DNA of 64,000 nucleotides, taken from Pomphorhynchus laevis (lineage: Eukaryota; Acanthocephala; Palaeacanthocephala; Echinorhynchida; Pomphorhynchidae). The DNA is taken from positions 62,001-126,000 of the forward strand of contig WNNJ02000555.1 in assembly GCA_012934845.2 (NCBI GenBank), written 5' to 3'. Under the pieces are notes generated by a model. The model saw only the letters and a program-made list of their open reading frames with translations, had not been told where the DNA came from and ran no database searches. The position numbers and the translations under genes are program-made. Below, piece after piece: positions 45,243 to 56,100 of this stretch. Positions within the stretch are counted from its first letter, which is position 1. The number at the start of each line of letters is the position of its first letter.

Positions 45243-47822
45243 TTAATAACTAACAACTGATAATAAATAATTAAAAACGAAACATGCAGAAAACAACAAT
45301 CGAAAAGAGTCGTTCGTTAAAAATTCGTTCTCATCTTCAACTTTGTTACGGTCTCCGGTCCAGCGGAACTGAGACTTCCATCCGATCCAACACGCCGCTT
45401 TCGGACTGAACAACTCGGGGTCTTTCACCCCATTACTACGAAGAATCAACCGAGGCGGACTATAACGAAGAATCAAATCGAGGCGGACTATGCTCGGTAA
45501 TACGAGATGAGAGCTTGAGAAACCTATTTCTTTGCTCTGGGGACATACTCTCGAAAAGAAGACTAATCCCGAGATAGCCCAAGTACCCCAGAGGCGCACT
45601 TGGATTTTCTTATTTAATGACAGATGCTGAGCCTGTTTCAGGGCACACCTAGCTTTTTCCGGATCCGTTTGAGTATAACCAGGTCAGCTTTCGCCGCCTA
45701 ATTCACCGTAACAGTGAAGTGCAGGTATTTTATTCGACTTGTGAAGCTGGGGATTGATTGATTAGTCAATATGGAAGATAACGCTGAGTGTTAGTTTCTT
45801 TAAGTTTTTCTTTGTTGCAGGGGCGCCATGAAAGACAACCACCTGCGATTTAGAGAAGTTGAGAACAATATTGGATATGGCTAGCTGGTCTTTTAATCTT
45901 AAAAAGAAACGACTGATGTTCGAGACTACATCATTGAACTTGCGTCCAGGAAACATGGCTGTGGTATCATCAGCGTTTATCTCTAAATGTTGATCACGTT
46001 TAAAATTTTTGAATATTACAATAGAGGCAGCAATATATAAAATAGAAGAACGTGGGAATCCTTGAGGCTCACCCGTAATAGGATAGAACTGACGCGCATC
46101 AGTCGTCTTCAGAGAAGAACCGCTTTGTGTACAGCAATATCTCCACCTTGATAACAATTCTAGCAGGTAACCCGAGGGACCTGAGAGAAGAAATCACAAA
46201 GGGAATGGAGATGCGGTCAAATGCAGCAGAAAAGTCAAGGAAAACAGCACTAGCGAGTTGATGACTGTTATCCAGACAAAACTAACGCACTTCTCATATT
46301 GCTAAATGTATAGAGTGCCCTTTGACAAGCCCATGAAAACTTGATGGGATCAAGTTACGCCTACTAAAATGGTGGCGGATTCTACGAATAAGCTCTTTTT
46401 CGTAGATGAAGATGGGAGATTTTGAATCGAAATGGGCCGCAGGTCTTCGGACATGAAGCAGATTTTTTCTGCTTCATAAAATATACGTCAGCTGCAATTG
46501 ATTCAGCCTGCATCGGATGGTAAAGTTAAAAGCATTGTGACGGCCACTTCTCTTCTTTGATCGGCTGTCAGAAGCTGAGGGACTCGAGAAGATAATGGAG
46601 CGACAGATTTGGAGATGACCGGAAGTGGACCCTGGAGTTAAGGATATCTATTACAGATATGTACCTGCTCCTGAAGTCACCCTAAAACGGGATTGGTTAG
46701 GGAGATTAAGTGACTCTATAGTTGTGTAAGGATAATGACTATTCCAAAACTTTGTCAATGCCTATGCTCCGAATCCAACCCACGGCCGTGTCCCGTCAGC
46801 AGACAAAATTCTCTTTCTTGAATATCTTCTAAAAGAAAGACTGAGAAGGGTTAAAGGGAGCAAGGCTGGCCCGATCCATGCTTAGCCCGAACCTATATTC
46901 AGAGCTCTAGTATTTATTCGAGAGGGCTTGTCTGGCGAAAACAGAGAGATTGGGAAGGTGTAGCGTTTTAGCCCAGACCTTGAATTATGCTGGAGTAGGA
47001 TTGTATACGTGACCATTATAGGTAGTCAAAAGCAACGCGGTAGCTTGTGATTAGAGGTAGGAATTGAATTCGGTAAAACTTTCATTACCAATTCTGGGGA
47101 AAAGTTAGATAGCTGCCTGAAAGGTTACTCTGGTGGGATCAAAGTAAAACCTCCTTCTAAGCAACGAATCTTCCTCAATCTGCCCGCGAACTAGGTTATG
47201 AGAGGCGGCCTGTTGTTGTCGAGACTGCTCAGTACAGCTAGGTTTCAACAACCATATCTTATGACACAGTAATATGTCGAAGAGAGAATTAGTTTTTGAG
47301 CAATATAAGGTGGGGAACGGTGGTTTGTGAATAAGGTAGTCGTTTCTGGCTCTGCGGAGTGCTGCATTAATCCAACGATCAGTTTTGTCGTTGAAGTCAC
47401 CGAGTAATATGTCATAGCCACTACCCAAAATACGGTTCAGAAGCTCACGGTTCTTGTGAATTTCCCCTGGCCTAATATAGATATTGGCTATACTGATACG
47501 TTTTACCGCACTTACAAAGTAATATTGCTAAACAAGACAGGGGTGGACAGGAATAGTTTAATAGGAGGGATTATCTTAAGGAGCATTTAACTAGGGTTAA
47601 AATACCTTGAAATGAAGAGGAATGATGTGGTGTTATGTTGAGTAAAGTGGGTGTGAATATGCTTAGTCATAAATCGAGTAATATCCTAGGGAGCCGAATA
47701 GACCGCGTCTTCTGAAGGACTATAACATCTGCATCTCTACCAGATAGAAAGTTAAAGGCAGAAGCACCTCCCGAATTCCACTAAAGGATATTCTGTGAAA
47801 AACGCTCTTGATTACTTTGCAT
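45243..47822 (-). pseudogene. LINE copy D ORF2 remnant
   Basis: Pieces in several frames include the endonuclease (GSGYDILLGDFNDKTDRW, 47105-47428), the RT centre (YPITGEPQGFPRSSILYI; INADDTTAMFPG, where VYADD is usual) and the C-terminal region MRLWGTWAISGLVFFSR. Motif B is damaged (QGFPRS for QGSPLS), so the RT would be dead. Divergence is clearly greater than in C. Confidence 0.8.
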
Positions 47823-47849
47823 TGTGTTAAGTAAGCTGGAGTAGGATTG

Positions 47850-49071
47850 CTCATTCCTAGTAGAAGCCATGAGAGGGAAGGTTTCCTTCCCACTTCCCGC
47901 GCCACCAGAAGAAGACACTTTCCCACCGGCAATGTCCTCATTTCCCGTAGAGGCAATAGCCCAGCGAGTTAGATATTTTCTTGCTAGTTTAAGAGCAGCT
48001 AAACTCTGTTTAGGCCAAGGTCTATTTTTAGAGATCGGAGATTTTATGAACTTCAATGTACTGAATGTGGTAGATAGCCAGACTCCTCTGTCTTTTGTAT
48101 CAGGTGAACAATGACTGATTGAAATATATCTTCAAAGGCTTGCAGTCTTGCGTCCATAACTTTCAAAATCTCACCATCTGTCATTCTGGGCACTTTAGAG
48201 ATGAAGGCATCAGCAAAGTCCTCCCGACGAGTCGGTGACCCATGTGTGTCTGCTTGTAAGCCTTGAATACAAGGTACCTTCTTGACCAAGCTGAAGGCGG
48301 CCACTGCAATTTGAACACTGAGGGAAAAGATTACATTTAACCTAATGCTCGTCTCAGGAGCCACACATCCACGCATGTCCGGAGACTGGAACAGGTTAAG
48401 GCAACCCCCTCCGTCCCCACTGGTGACATCCGTTGAAGTGGGGGAAACGTAAGATCGTCGGCATTAATCATTGTGAATGATATAGTGTAACCAAGAAACG
48501 GATTAAATTTACTGTTAGTCAGGCATTGGGACTGGTCAGCGGTGGAGGAGTTGAAGGCTACCGGAAGTGGCTCTCTATTCTCCCCGATAATGGGTCGAAC
48601 GTTGTTAACTTTAAACATATCCTCAAAATCTTTTAGATCACCATCCGTTAAGTAAGGTGGAAAGTTCGATAATTTCAGGGCAGCTTGAATAGGCTTATAT
48701 GTCGTTGAACCATATTTTATAAGAAATTTTTCAAAATAATTGAAGTATTCAGAGGCCAGATCAGGCGTACAAAATGAAATTCTGATTCCAGACTCGAAAA
48801 ATTTGACAGAATTGTATATAATTCTACCTTTAAATTATTTATAGAAATCTCGTAGAAAAATATCAAATAGAGATCTTCTTTCAAAGGGTTGCAGACAATT
48901 GACAACCACCAGATTGACTAATTTTGGCATGGGAAGTTCCCCTTCCGTGCTTGAAGCAAAATAATTAGGAAGATCTGCACTAACCTTGCTTTGTTTAGTA
49001 GCAATTGCGCTAGAAAATAAGAGTTTTGTTGAATCTTTTGAAGCACCGCACATGTTTTCGCTGCTGCACAT
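47850..49071 (-). pseudogene. LINE copy D ORF1 remnant
   Basis: The start MCSSENMCGASKDSTK (49071) is probably the original one. KVSADL lies over AAGGTTAGTG, as in the other copies. Then come LVVVNCLQPFERRSLFDIFLR, a middle block FKVNNVRPIIGENREPLPV, and a scrambled zinc-knuckle region. Several stops and frame changes interrupt it. Confidence 0.75.
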
Positions 49072-49343
49072 TTTTTAACGCTCTATATGAAAGGCATGTT
49101 TTCAGCCACTTAGAGCCGTCCTACTTACTTAATATGTAAGCCTGTACAGTTTTCAAGATAAAAAAGTCGAGTATGATGAGCGGTTAAAAGCTTGTATTGA
49201 AAAGCACAATTTCATCAGTTAGTAATGTCGTCACTTGATGAGTAAGCAAATGCGCTGATGTTATTCTCACAATATTGCAGGGCAAGTGGCATTAAAGAAA
49301 ATATAATACAATGAGAATACAATGAGAATATATGAGAATGGCC

Positions 49344-49460
49344 CTACCGCGTTCCTCTCGACTACCGCTCCTCTCAGCAAGCTACCGCGTTCCTGTCGAC
49401 TACAGCGTTCCTCTCGACTACCGCGTTCCTCTCGGAAAGCTACCGCGTTCTTCTCGACTA
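49344..49460 (+). repeat. 18-bp mini-array of LINE-derived units
   Basis: Six units of CTACCGCGTTCCTCTCGA (starts at 49344, 49362, 49382, 49400, 49418, 49440; two with 2-4 extra bases). The unit is the ORF2 stretch that encodes TAFLSTTY in copy C. The last unit runs straight on into normal LINE E sequence. Confidence 0.85.
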
Positions 49461-49469
49461 CCTATAGAG

Positions 49470-51672
49470 GTCATGTCATATATACAATCCCATTCCAACA
49501 AAACTCAAGGTCTTAGCTAAAATACTACACCTTCATAATCTCTCTGTTTCCGACAGACAGGTCAACTCGAATATATACTGAAGCTCTAGATATAGGTTCC
49601 AGCTGAACAGGGATATGGCGAGCATTGCTCATGTTAACCCTTCTCAGTATTCATTTTGGAAGATATTTAAGAAGTTTGTTTGTTGGAATAATAAGGCATT
49701 AGGTTGGATTGGTAGTATAGACCTTGATAAAGTTTTAGAGGAGTCACTATCCTAACATAATTATGGAGACACTAAATCACCCTAACCAATCCCGCCTTGG
49801 TGTGACTTCAGGAGCAGCGATCTATCTGCTACAGATATCCTTAACTCCTAGGGGCCACTGCAGGGCACCTCCAAATTCCACAGAGAAAGGATAACAATGT
49901 TATTTGCCTACCTATCCGGCAATGCTGACATAAATATCAGCCGTCGAATATTTTTACCGAAAAATAAATCGATTACATGTCCTAAAGATCTGGTGATATC
50001 TTTCTTGAATATCTTCTAAAAGAAAGACTGAGAAGGGTTAAAGGGAGCAAGGCTGGCCCGACCCATGCTTAGCCCGAACCTATATTCAGAGCTCTAGTAT
50101 TCATTCGAGAGGGCTTGTCTGGCGGAAACAGAGAGATTGGGAATGTGTAGCGTTTTAGCCCAGACCTTGAATTATGCTGGAGTAGGATTGTATATGTGAC
50201 CATTATAGGTAGTCAAAAGCAACGCGGTAGCTTGCGATTAGACGTAGGAATTGAATTCGGTAAAACTTCCATTACCAATTCTGGGGAAAAGTTGGATAGC
50301 TGCCTGAAAGAAGGTTAATCTGGTGGGATCAAAGTAAAACCTAGCACACTAGTTTTGATTGAAATTTTCCTTGCAATTAGCTTTAAGAGGTTGGAAGCCA
50401 TATTTCCTTCTCCGCCTGTTACAGCAAACACAATAGGTATGAATGCTGCGCGTTCTATATAATATATACGCTCTGCGTATTTTGCAATTTTTCTGTTCTC
50501 ATGGTATTTGTAATACGATGTGGATTCTGAATTTAGATAAGAAGGAGCGTGATGAAAATAACATGACGATGTCATGTTATTGAAAAATAAATCGATTACA
50601 TGTCCTATAGATCTGCGGCCCATTTCGATTCAAAATTCTCTCATCTCCATTTACGAAAAAGCGCTTGCGCGTAAAATCCGCGACTATCTAAGTAGGCGAA
50701 ATTTATTCCCACCAGGTTTTCATGGGTATGTATAAGATCGCTCGGTCCATTCAGCATTAGGTAAAATGCATCAGTTTTGTCGGGAGACTAGTCATCAACA
50801 CGCTGTGGCTGTTTTCCTCGACTTTTCTGCTGCATTTGACTGCATCTCTATTCCTTTTGTTATCTCTTCTCTCAGATCCCTCGGGTTGCCTGCAAGAATT
50901 GTTAACAGGATGAATATATTGCTGTACACCAAGCGATCCTTCTATGAAGATGACCCTGATGCGCATTAGTTCTACTCTATTAAGGGTGTGCTTCAAGGCT
51001 CCCCATTTTCTCTAATCATGTATCTTGTTGCCTCCATTAAACTCTATAAAAAATTTAAGCGTGATCAACATCTTGTGTTGTACACTGATGATACTACAGC
51101 TCTGTTCTCTGGACGCAGGTTCAATTATGTAGTCTCTGACATCAGCCGCTTCTTTTTAAGATTAAAAGACCAGTTAACCAAATCAAATTTTATTTTGAAC
51201 CCCTGGAAATCGCAGGTGATCATTTTACATGGCGCCCCTGCCATCAAGAAAAAATTGAAAAGACTAGCACTATCAGCTCTATCTTCCATATCTACTAATC
51301 AACCACTCTCTACCTTCACAAGTCGAGTAATATACCTGGGGTTTACCATGACGGTGGACTGGTCAGACTCAAACATATTCTGAAGAGAGCTAGGTGGGCC
51401 CTGAAACGGGCTCAACATCATTCATTGTATGGGAAAACCAAGTGCTCCTCGGGGGTACTTGGGATATCTCGGGATTAGTCTTCTTTTCTAGAAGACGTCC
51501 CCCAGAGCAAAGACTAAGGTTTCTCAAGCTCCTCATCTCGCGATTACCGAGCATAGTCCGCCTCGATTTGATTCTTCGGGGAGGGGGGTGAAAGACCCCA
51601 GGTGGTTCAATCGGAAGGCGAGGTTTTGGATTGGCCGGAGGGCTCAGATCCCGCTGGACCTGAGGCCGTAAT
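49470..51672 (+). pseudogene. LINE copy E ORF2 remnant
   Basis: RT pieces: FLDFSAAFDCISIPF (50766-50969), then LYTDDTTALFSGRRF (YADD changed to YTDD, catalytic Asp pair kept) and LKRLALSALSSISTNQPL (50988-51383). The C-terminal LVFFSRRRPPEQRLRFLKLL follows. Motif B reads MLQGSPFSLIMYL. Several stops break the frame. Confidence 0.8.
49993..50581. repeat. Composite insertion copied from two sites
   Basis: Block 1 (50001-50342) matches LINE D 46814-47152 on the same strand, about 96-97% by eye with one 4-bp indel. Block 2 (50344-50573) matches 53384-53613 with one difference seen. On either side lies GAAAAATAAATCGATTACAT and onward, 34 bp (49959-49992 and 50582-50615), with two mismatches. The + strand of block 1 is antisense to its LINE, so this is not a normal part of element E. 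Confidence 0.8.
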
Positions 51673-51812
51673 ATATATGAAGACTTTAAATTGATATCAT
51701 TTTGACTTCATGACCTACATGTTTTTCTTGCTTTTTCAATGTTCTTTCAACTTTATAGATTTTTATCGCTTATATAGCTTTTAAGAAAATCTTTATTATT
51801 ATACAATGAATA

Positions 51813-52137
51813 TATTTACAAATTAAGGATGTTGTTAATTTTCAAATTAGTATGAGTAGCCTTCATGGTCATGGGAGATTCCAGGCAGTCAGTCATCGAT
51901 ACCTAACTTAACTCATCATTTTTTATTAATTTTGATTACTGTTATAATATTTAAAATAAGTTGACATCTTGAAAATTACTATAATAAACTATTTTGAGAT
52001 AAAAACAATTTATGCCACTTACAACATTATATGCCACTTATGATTCTTTGCTGTACGTCTTGCTCAACATTGAAATTATCAATCGTCTTATATATTTATG
52101 ATTCTTCCACTTAAAACCAAAATATATCATCGACATT
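51813..52137. other. Gene-free stretch
   Basis: Nothing recognised. Confidence 0.5.
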
Positions 52138-52592
52138 GAAGAAATTCATCTTGGTTAATGCTATCAGTCGCTTTTTGTCTGTAACAGCCTTTGAATAACC
52201 TCTTGCGTCCTTAACAATATATCTCGGTTAATATTATCCGCTGTGTGTTTTCGATAACAACATTTGAATTACCTCATTTGTACATTTCAACAATTCATTT
52301 GGTTAATGCTTTCGCTGTCTTTTGTCCGTAACTGCTCTTAAATTACCTATTGTGCCCTTCAACAATATATTTCGGTTAAATTTATCCGTTGTCTTTTGTC
52401 CATAACAGCATTTGAATTACCACATTTGTGTGTCAACAATCCATCGTTAATGTTGTCAGCTGCTTTTTGTCGGTAACAGTCTTTAAATTACCTCTAGTCC
52501 GCTTTAACAATCAATCTCGGTTGATGCTATCTACTGTAGTTTGTCCATAACCGCTCTTATACATTATCTATTTTGCGCCTTAGCAATCCAGT
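52138..52592. repeat. Minisatellite, about 74 bp x 6
   Basis: AACAAT followed by (T/C)ATCTCGGTTAATGCTATC recurs at about 52213, 52289, 52361, 52435, 52506 and 52582. Each unit also contains CTTTTTGTC..GTAACAGC and TTTGAATTACCTC. Units vary in length (71-76 bp) and are clearly diverged, so the array is old. Confidence 0.85.
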
Positions 52593-53110
52593 TGAGTTTA
52601 TCACATTTCCGAGATCCGAAGATCACATTGTCGATGAAATAAATAGCTTTATAAGTGGCGCTTTAAATACTGTCAATGCTTCCAACAGTTTGGAGTCGCT
52701 CAATCTATACAGGCTAGATGGACGTCGGCCCGATGACGTAAATACTTTTACGTGATTCCGAGGCAAATGCCTCCTGCGGAATGCCATTTGCGTAGACACT
52801 ATAGCCGCCAGTAACAACGGACATACGGCGCAGCAACGGACACACAGTGACAGAAGAACGAAAGCGACAGAAATACTGCGACATATTCTAATCCCATTAT
52901 TTTCTCCCCTTCGGAGTCGAAACGTATAGAGCGCTGAGCGAGTCCGAGCTGTCTCTTAGTCAAGATATTGTATGGCACCTCAAGAGATCGACATGATACT
53001 CGTTCAGCATCTTACCTATTTTAGAAAATTAGCATGGCCGTGCAAGTGAAAAAACCCATAAGCATTTTGGTCACGGCGTAAAAGGGAGAATGCCTGAGGA
53101 CGTGAATGAG
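52593..53110 (+). pseudogene. Retroelement Pol C-terminal fragment (fossil)
   Basis: Translated islands give LYRLDGRRPDDVNTF, then a Lys/Arg-rich helix, LPFGVETYRALSESELS and IVWHLKRST. This is the layout of the C-terminal nuclease-like region that follows the RT in several invertebrate retroelements ('DG.RPD...DAT...F.P.GVET.G'). The RT itself is absent. It is broken and old; the exact family cannot be assigned by eye. Confidence 0.45.
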
Positions 53111-53273
53111 CTCAAGCATTTTTAATCAGTTGCGAATCATGTGTGAATTGTTTTATTAATTATCTAATCGTAAATTATTGGAGGGAACATAATTCCATTT
53201 AATCATTATATTAACATAAAATATTTTTTTGTAATAAAAACAAATCATAAAAACAATATAAGTAGGTCAAAGT

Positions 53274-54063
53274 TCATAGTTTTTGCTTGCTAAAGATGGT
53301 CTGGCTGCTCTTAAACACATTGAAGTAGTCTTTATTAGATATATATATTTTTCTTCTCAAACTAGTTATGCACTCATTGTATGGCACACTAGTTTTGATT
53401 GAAATTTTCCTTGCAATTAGCTTTAAGAGGTTGGAAGCCATATTTCCTTCTCCGCCTGTTACAGCAAACACAATAGGTATGAATGCTGCGCGTTCTATAT
53501 AAGATATACGCTCTGCGTATTTTGCAATTTTTCTGTTCTCATGGTATTTGTAATACGATGTGGATTCTGAATTTAGATAAGAAGGAGCGTGATGAAAATA
53601 ACATGACGATGTCTTGATGCGCATCTGATTGATATGTTCATCTGATCATTCACACCTCTTGGATCCGGATGTAACTCTGTGAGAATGTTTCGTACCGTTT
53701 TATCATGTAATATTGTATCCAGATTATGAATCCCTTTCTCTTCTTACCTGACTTTAAGAGATATATTGCTGAGGATGGTTTGCCTGTTCTCATTAGTTTC
53801 ACAAAGTCCTTTTGTCACTTTCCTTTATCGTTCTTTGATGCCAATTTGATCTCACGCATTTTCTATTCTTGAAGTATATGTCCTTCAGTAAATAATTCTA
53901 AAATATGTTCAGACTTGCATTCCCGAATATGTCTTTCCAGTATTTTTCTTATTGTAGAGATTTTACGACTACCGACTCTCTGTAGGAAAGTTTGACAAAG
54001 CGAGGTCGCAGCTTTCAGAGCATTTTTCGACTCTACCGATGATGACGATGCTTTCAAGTACAT
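53274..54063 (-). pseudogene. Retroelement Pol C-terminal fragment (fossil)
   Basis: The minus-strand segment at 53274-53624 contains HAPSYLNSESTSYYKYHENR, AKYAERISYIERAAFIPIVF and AVTGGEGNMASNLLKLIARK. This resembles the extreme C-terminus of RT proteins of the form 'NAPS...HE..K...Y..R...VE.G.FTPLVF...GG'. An upstream piece at 53863-54063 (RVGSRKISTIRKILERHIRE) may be another part of the same protein; the RT core is missing. A 230-bp part was duplicated into LINE E. It is a broken fossil. Confidence 0.45.
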
Positions 54064-54194
54064 ATCCGCTATAATAGAAACGAACTCATTTTAGGCGTTA
54101 CATCAGGGTATATGCATAAGGTTTGGCTTCTATAAAATCACTTTTAAGTATGCACTTTCAAGCGACATTTTTGTAGGCACCTCGCTGATATCCA

Positions 54195-54390
54195 ACATGT
54201 GATGTGTATTTGGACACTGATTTTCAATATAAATCCAATAATTTCAGCTTGTGTAGGCAAGTTTGAACAGTTAGATGCAGCACAATTAAAGCATGGTCTG
54301 CCTAGCTTACAACATTTGCATCGGGTGCAATTTCTTGTTTTGCCGCATGGACATCACTTAGATTCATCTGAAGGCTTTCCTTTTGCAATG
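54195..54390 (-). pseudogene. Cysteine-rich (CXC-like) fragment
   Basis: On the minus strand an island reads CPCGKTRNCTRCKCCKLGRP followed by CFNC and NCSN. The pattern (C-x-C pairs, GRPC, C.N) resembles CXC/Tesmin-type zinc domains. Similar clusters open some RT-encoding retroelement proteins, which would fit its place upstream of the Pol fragment on the same strand. It may equally be unrelated. Confidence 0.35.
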
Positions 54391-54547
54391 TGTATTTTAT
54401 TGTGTATTTTATATTGAATATTTTTTATATTGTATATTATTTATCTCACAAACTTTTTTTAGGTCTCAAACTTTTCCTTATTAATATATTTTTTTATATT
54501 AATAATAATATTAATCTTAGTGGACAAGATTTTTCAAGACCACAGCG

Positions 54548-54612
54548 AGCGGAACTGAAATCTGGAGCTGGAATCTGGAACTGAAATCTGGAACTGAAAT
54601 CTGGAACTGGAA
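54548..54612. repeat. 15-bp tandem repeat (GGAACTGAAATCT)
   Basis: Four to five copies of TCTGGAACTGAAA, with GGAGCTGGAA variants. Confidence 0.75.
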
Positions 54613-55004
54613 TTGTATATTTAAGCTGTTAAAAGTTTTTTTTCTCAAAAAATATAAGTTAAAAGTTTTAGTTAAAAGTTATAAGTTAAAATATAGTTAA
54701 AAGTTTTTTGTAACATAAAATAATAGAAATAATAATATTTAAAAAAGTTAATCACATTGCTGAGTTAACGAACAGCTGTGGTATTTTGTAGTAACTTATT
54801 CTTCCACTCTGTAAAAGAGCAATTCGTAAAATAGCAAATAAGGTAATATCTGTGATTGTTTAGTTATTCTCAGCCTTGCTCGTTTCGTGGCTAACCTGAA
54901 GCATAAAATATCTGACAACCCTAAACCTTATATTCATTGAATTGTGTCAATTTGTCACATTGCTCTTTCTAAAGCTGATAAGGCGCGAATTTAAACAAAC
55001 CTTT
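54613..55004. other. Gene-free AT-rich stretch
   Basis: Contains a degenerate GTTAAAAGTTATAA repeat (54625-54715). No gene is recognised. Confidence 0.55.
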
Positions 55005-55420
55005 ATTATCTACATATTTAACATTATTTACAAAATAAAAATAATGCTTAATAACATTTAAATAATTAAATAAAAAATAATCAGAAATGATAAATAATTA
55101 TTATATAATATTTATATAATTTATATCTTATTTTATTAAAATGAGAATTGATCATCGTTTTGTCACTCTATACAGTGTTTAGGAAAAAACTGAAAAAATT
55201 TCTACAAAGAAGGTTTGGCTACCGACAATATAATGTACACAGTATAGTGCATTAATTGCATATGCAAACTTTTAAAAATACAATGATACTTTATTTGAGA
55301 ATATAAATGAGTAAAATAGGTAAATTATGTTATAATTGTACAACATATATTATATGTTATAATAATAACATAGGAACTGCTATGCTATCAGGTTTCCGCC
55401 CCTATTACTAAATAACATAT
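55005..55420 (+). repeat. Dispersed repeat family A, copy A7 (uninterrupted)
   Basis: The body aligns with both halves of copy A6 (TTACAAAATAAAAATAATGC; ATGATAAATAATTATTATAT; TACCGACAATATAATGTA; TGAGTAAAATAGGTAAA). It ends in the module GGAACTGCTATGCTATCAGG, TTTCCGCCCCTATTACT (55368-55409). It shows the empty state of the site that holds the UBA fragment in A6. Confidence 0.7.
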
Positions 55421-55739
55421 CTTTATTTAACATCTCTTTTAATTCAGCCTTAATTTAGATAAATTTTTTGTTAAGTTGTTATGAGTATAATAACAACTTG
55501 ATATTGATAACTTAATATTATCATCAAATAATATACGAAATTCAACGCATAGACAGACGATAATCGATTTTCACACTTTTAATTGTCAATAAGTCTTTGA
55601 CGAAGCACCCCGAGAGTTTAGGAAATAAAATATAGATGACTAATTTGATAATAATGATCATTAAGAGAAATAGGTAGGTTTTCAAATTAAAGGTAGCACC
55701 TTCCCCTACCAACGCTGATTTAATTTGAAACCATAAATA
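55421..55739. other. Gene-free AT-rich stretch
   Basis: Nothing recognised. Confidence 0.5.
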
Positions 55740-55925
55740 GATTTTAATGATATTTGCAAAATGTAAGACGAAAGTATTTCATTAAATCTAATGCCAATAA
55801 AAGCAGACGAGTCGAGTTATGGTCAGCCAACATTAAAACGACCGAAACGTGAAACGTAGGTATTAGATCAGTAACTGATGAGGTCAACCAATACTGACAT
55901 GAAGCGTACTGCTGTTGGCGTAGTG
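55740..55925 (+). repeat. FB2 single arm
   Basis: AAAGCAGACGAGTCGAGT, GAAACGTGAAACGTAGGTAT and ACTGATGAGGTC match the right arm of the foldback at 3752-4199. The second hammerhead-like box has decayed (GACA for GAAA). Confidence 0.8.
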
Positions 55926-56100
55926 CCGAAAAATCGTCCAGCTGAAATATTATTTCGGTTGAATACGGAGCCCTTTTCAATTTATTTTTATCAATTGATT
56001 GTTATTCCATGTGCTTAACTATCTGGAATAACAATTAACTTATTACAATAAATTGAAAAGGGCAGCGTGTCTAGCCGAAATATCAATAACATTATTTTTT
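55926..56100. repeat. Imperfect palindrome
   Basis: CCCTTTTCAATTTATTTTTA...GATTGTTATTCCA pairs with TGGAATAACAATTAACTTAT and AAATTGAAAAGGG. Both arms continue into CCGAAATA-type boxes (TAGCCGAAATATCAATAAC on the right). It may be another degenerate member of the palindromic repeats. Confidence 0.65.

Larger units (their letters stand above)
45220..49080 (-). mobile_element. I/Jockey-type LINE copy D, full length, old
   Basis: Same orientation and length as A-C, with a TTA-repeat tail near 45228 (ATAATAATAAAGG) and the 5' end at about 49075. It shares subfamily features with C in ORF1 but has many stops and indels. A local duplication of GAGGCGGACTAT lies at 45450-45490 in the 3' region. Part of it (46814-47152) also appears inside LINE E. 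Confidence 0.85.
49344..51812 (+). mobile_element. I/Jockey-type LINE copy E, 5'-truncated, with chimeric insertion
   Basis: The element is on the + strand. It begins in the linker of ORF2 at the 18-bp array and runs to the ORF2 end (GGACCTGAGGCCG at 51657) and a 3' UTR ending in CTTTATTATTATA near 51805. It faces array A-D tail to tail by orientation. A 589-bp foreign block (49993-50581) interrupts it, flanked by a 34-bp duplication. Confidence 0.85.
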
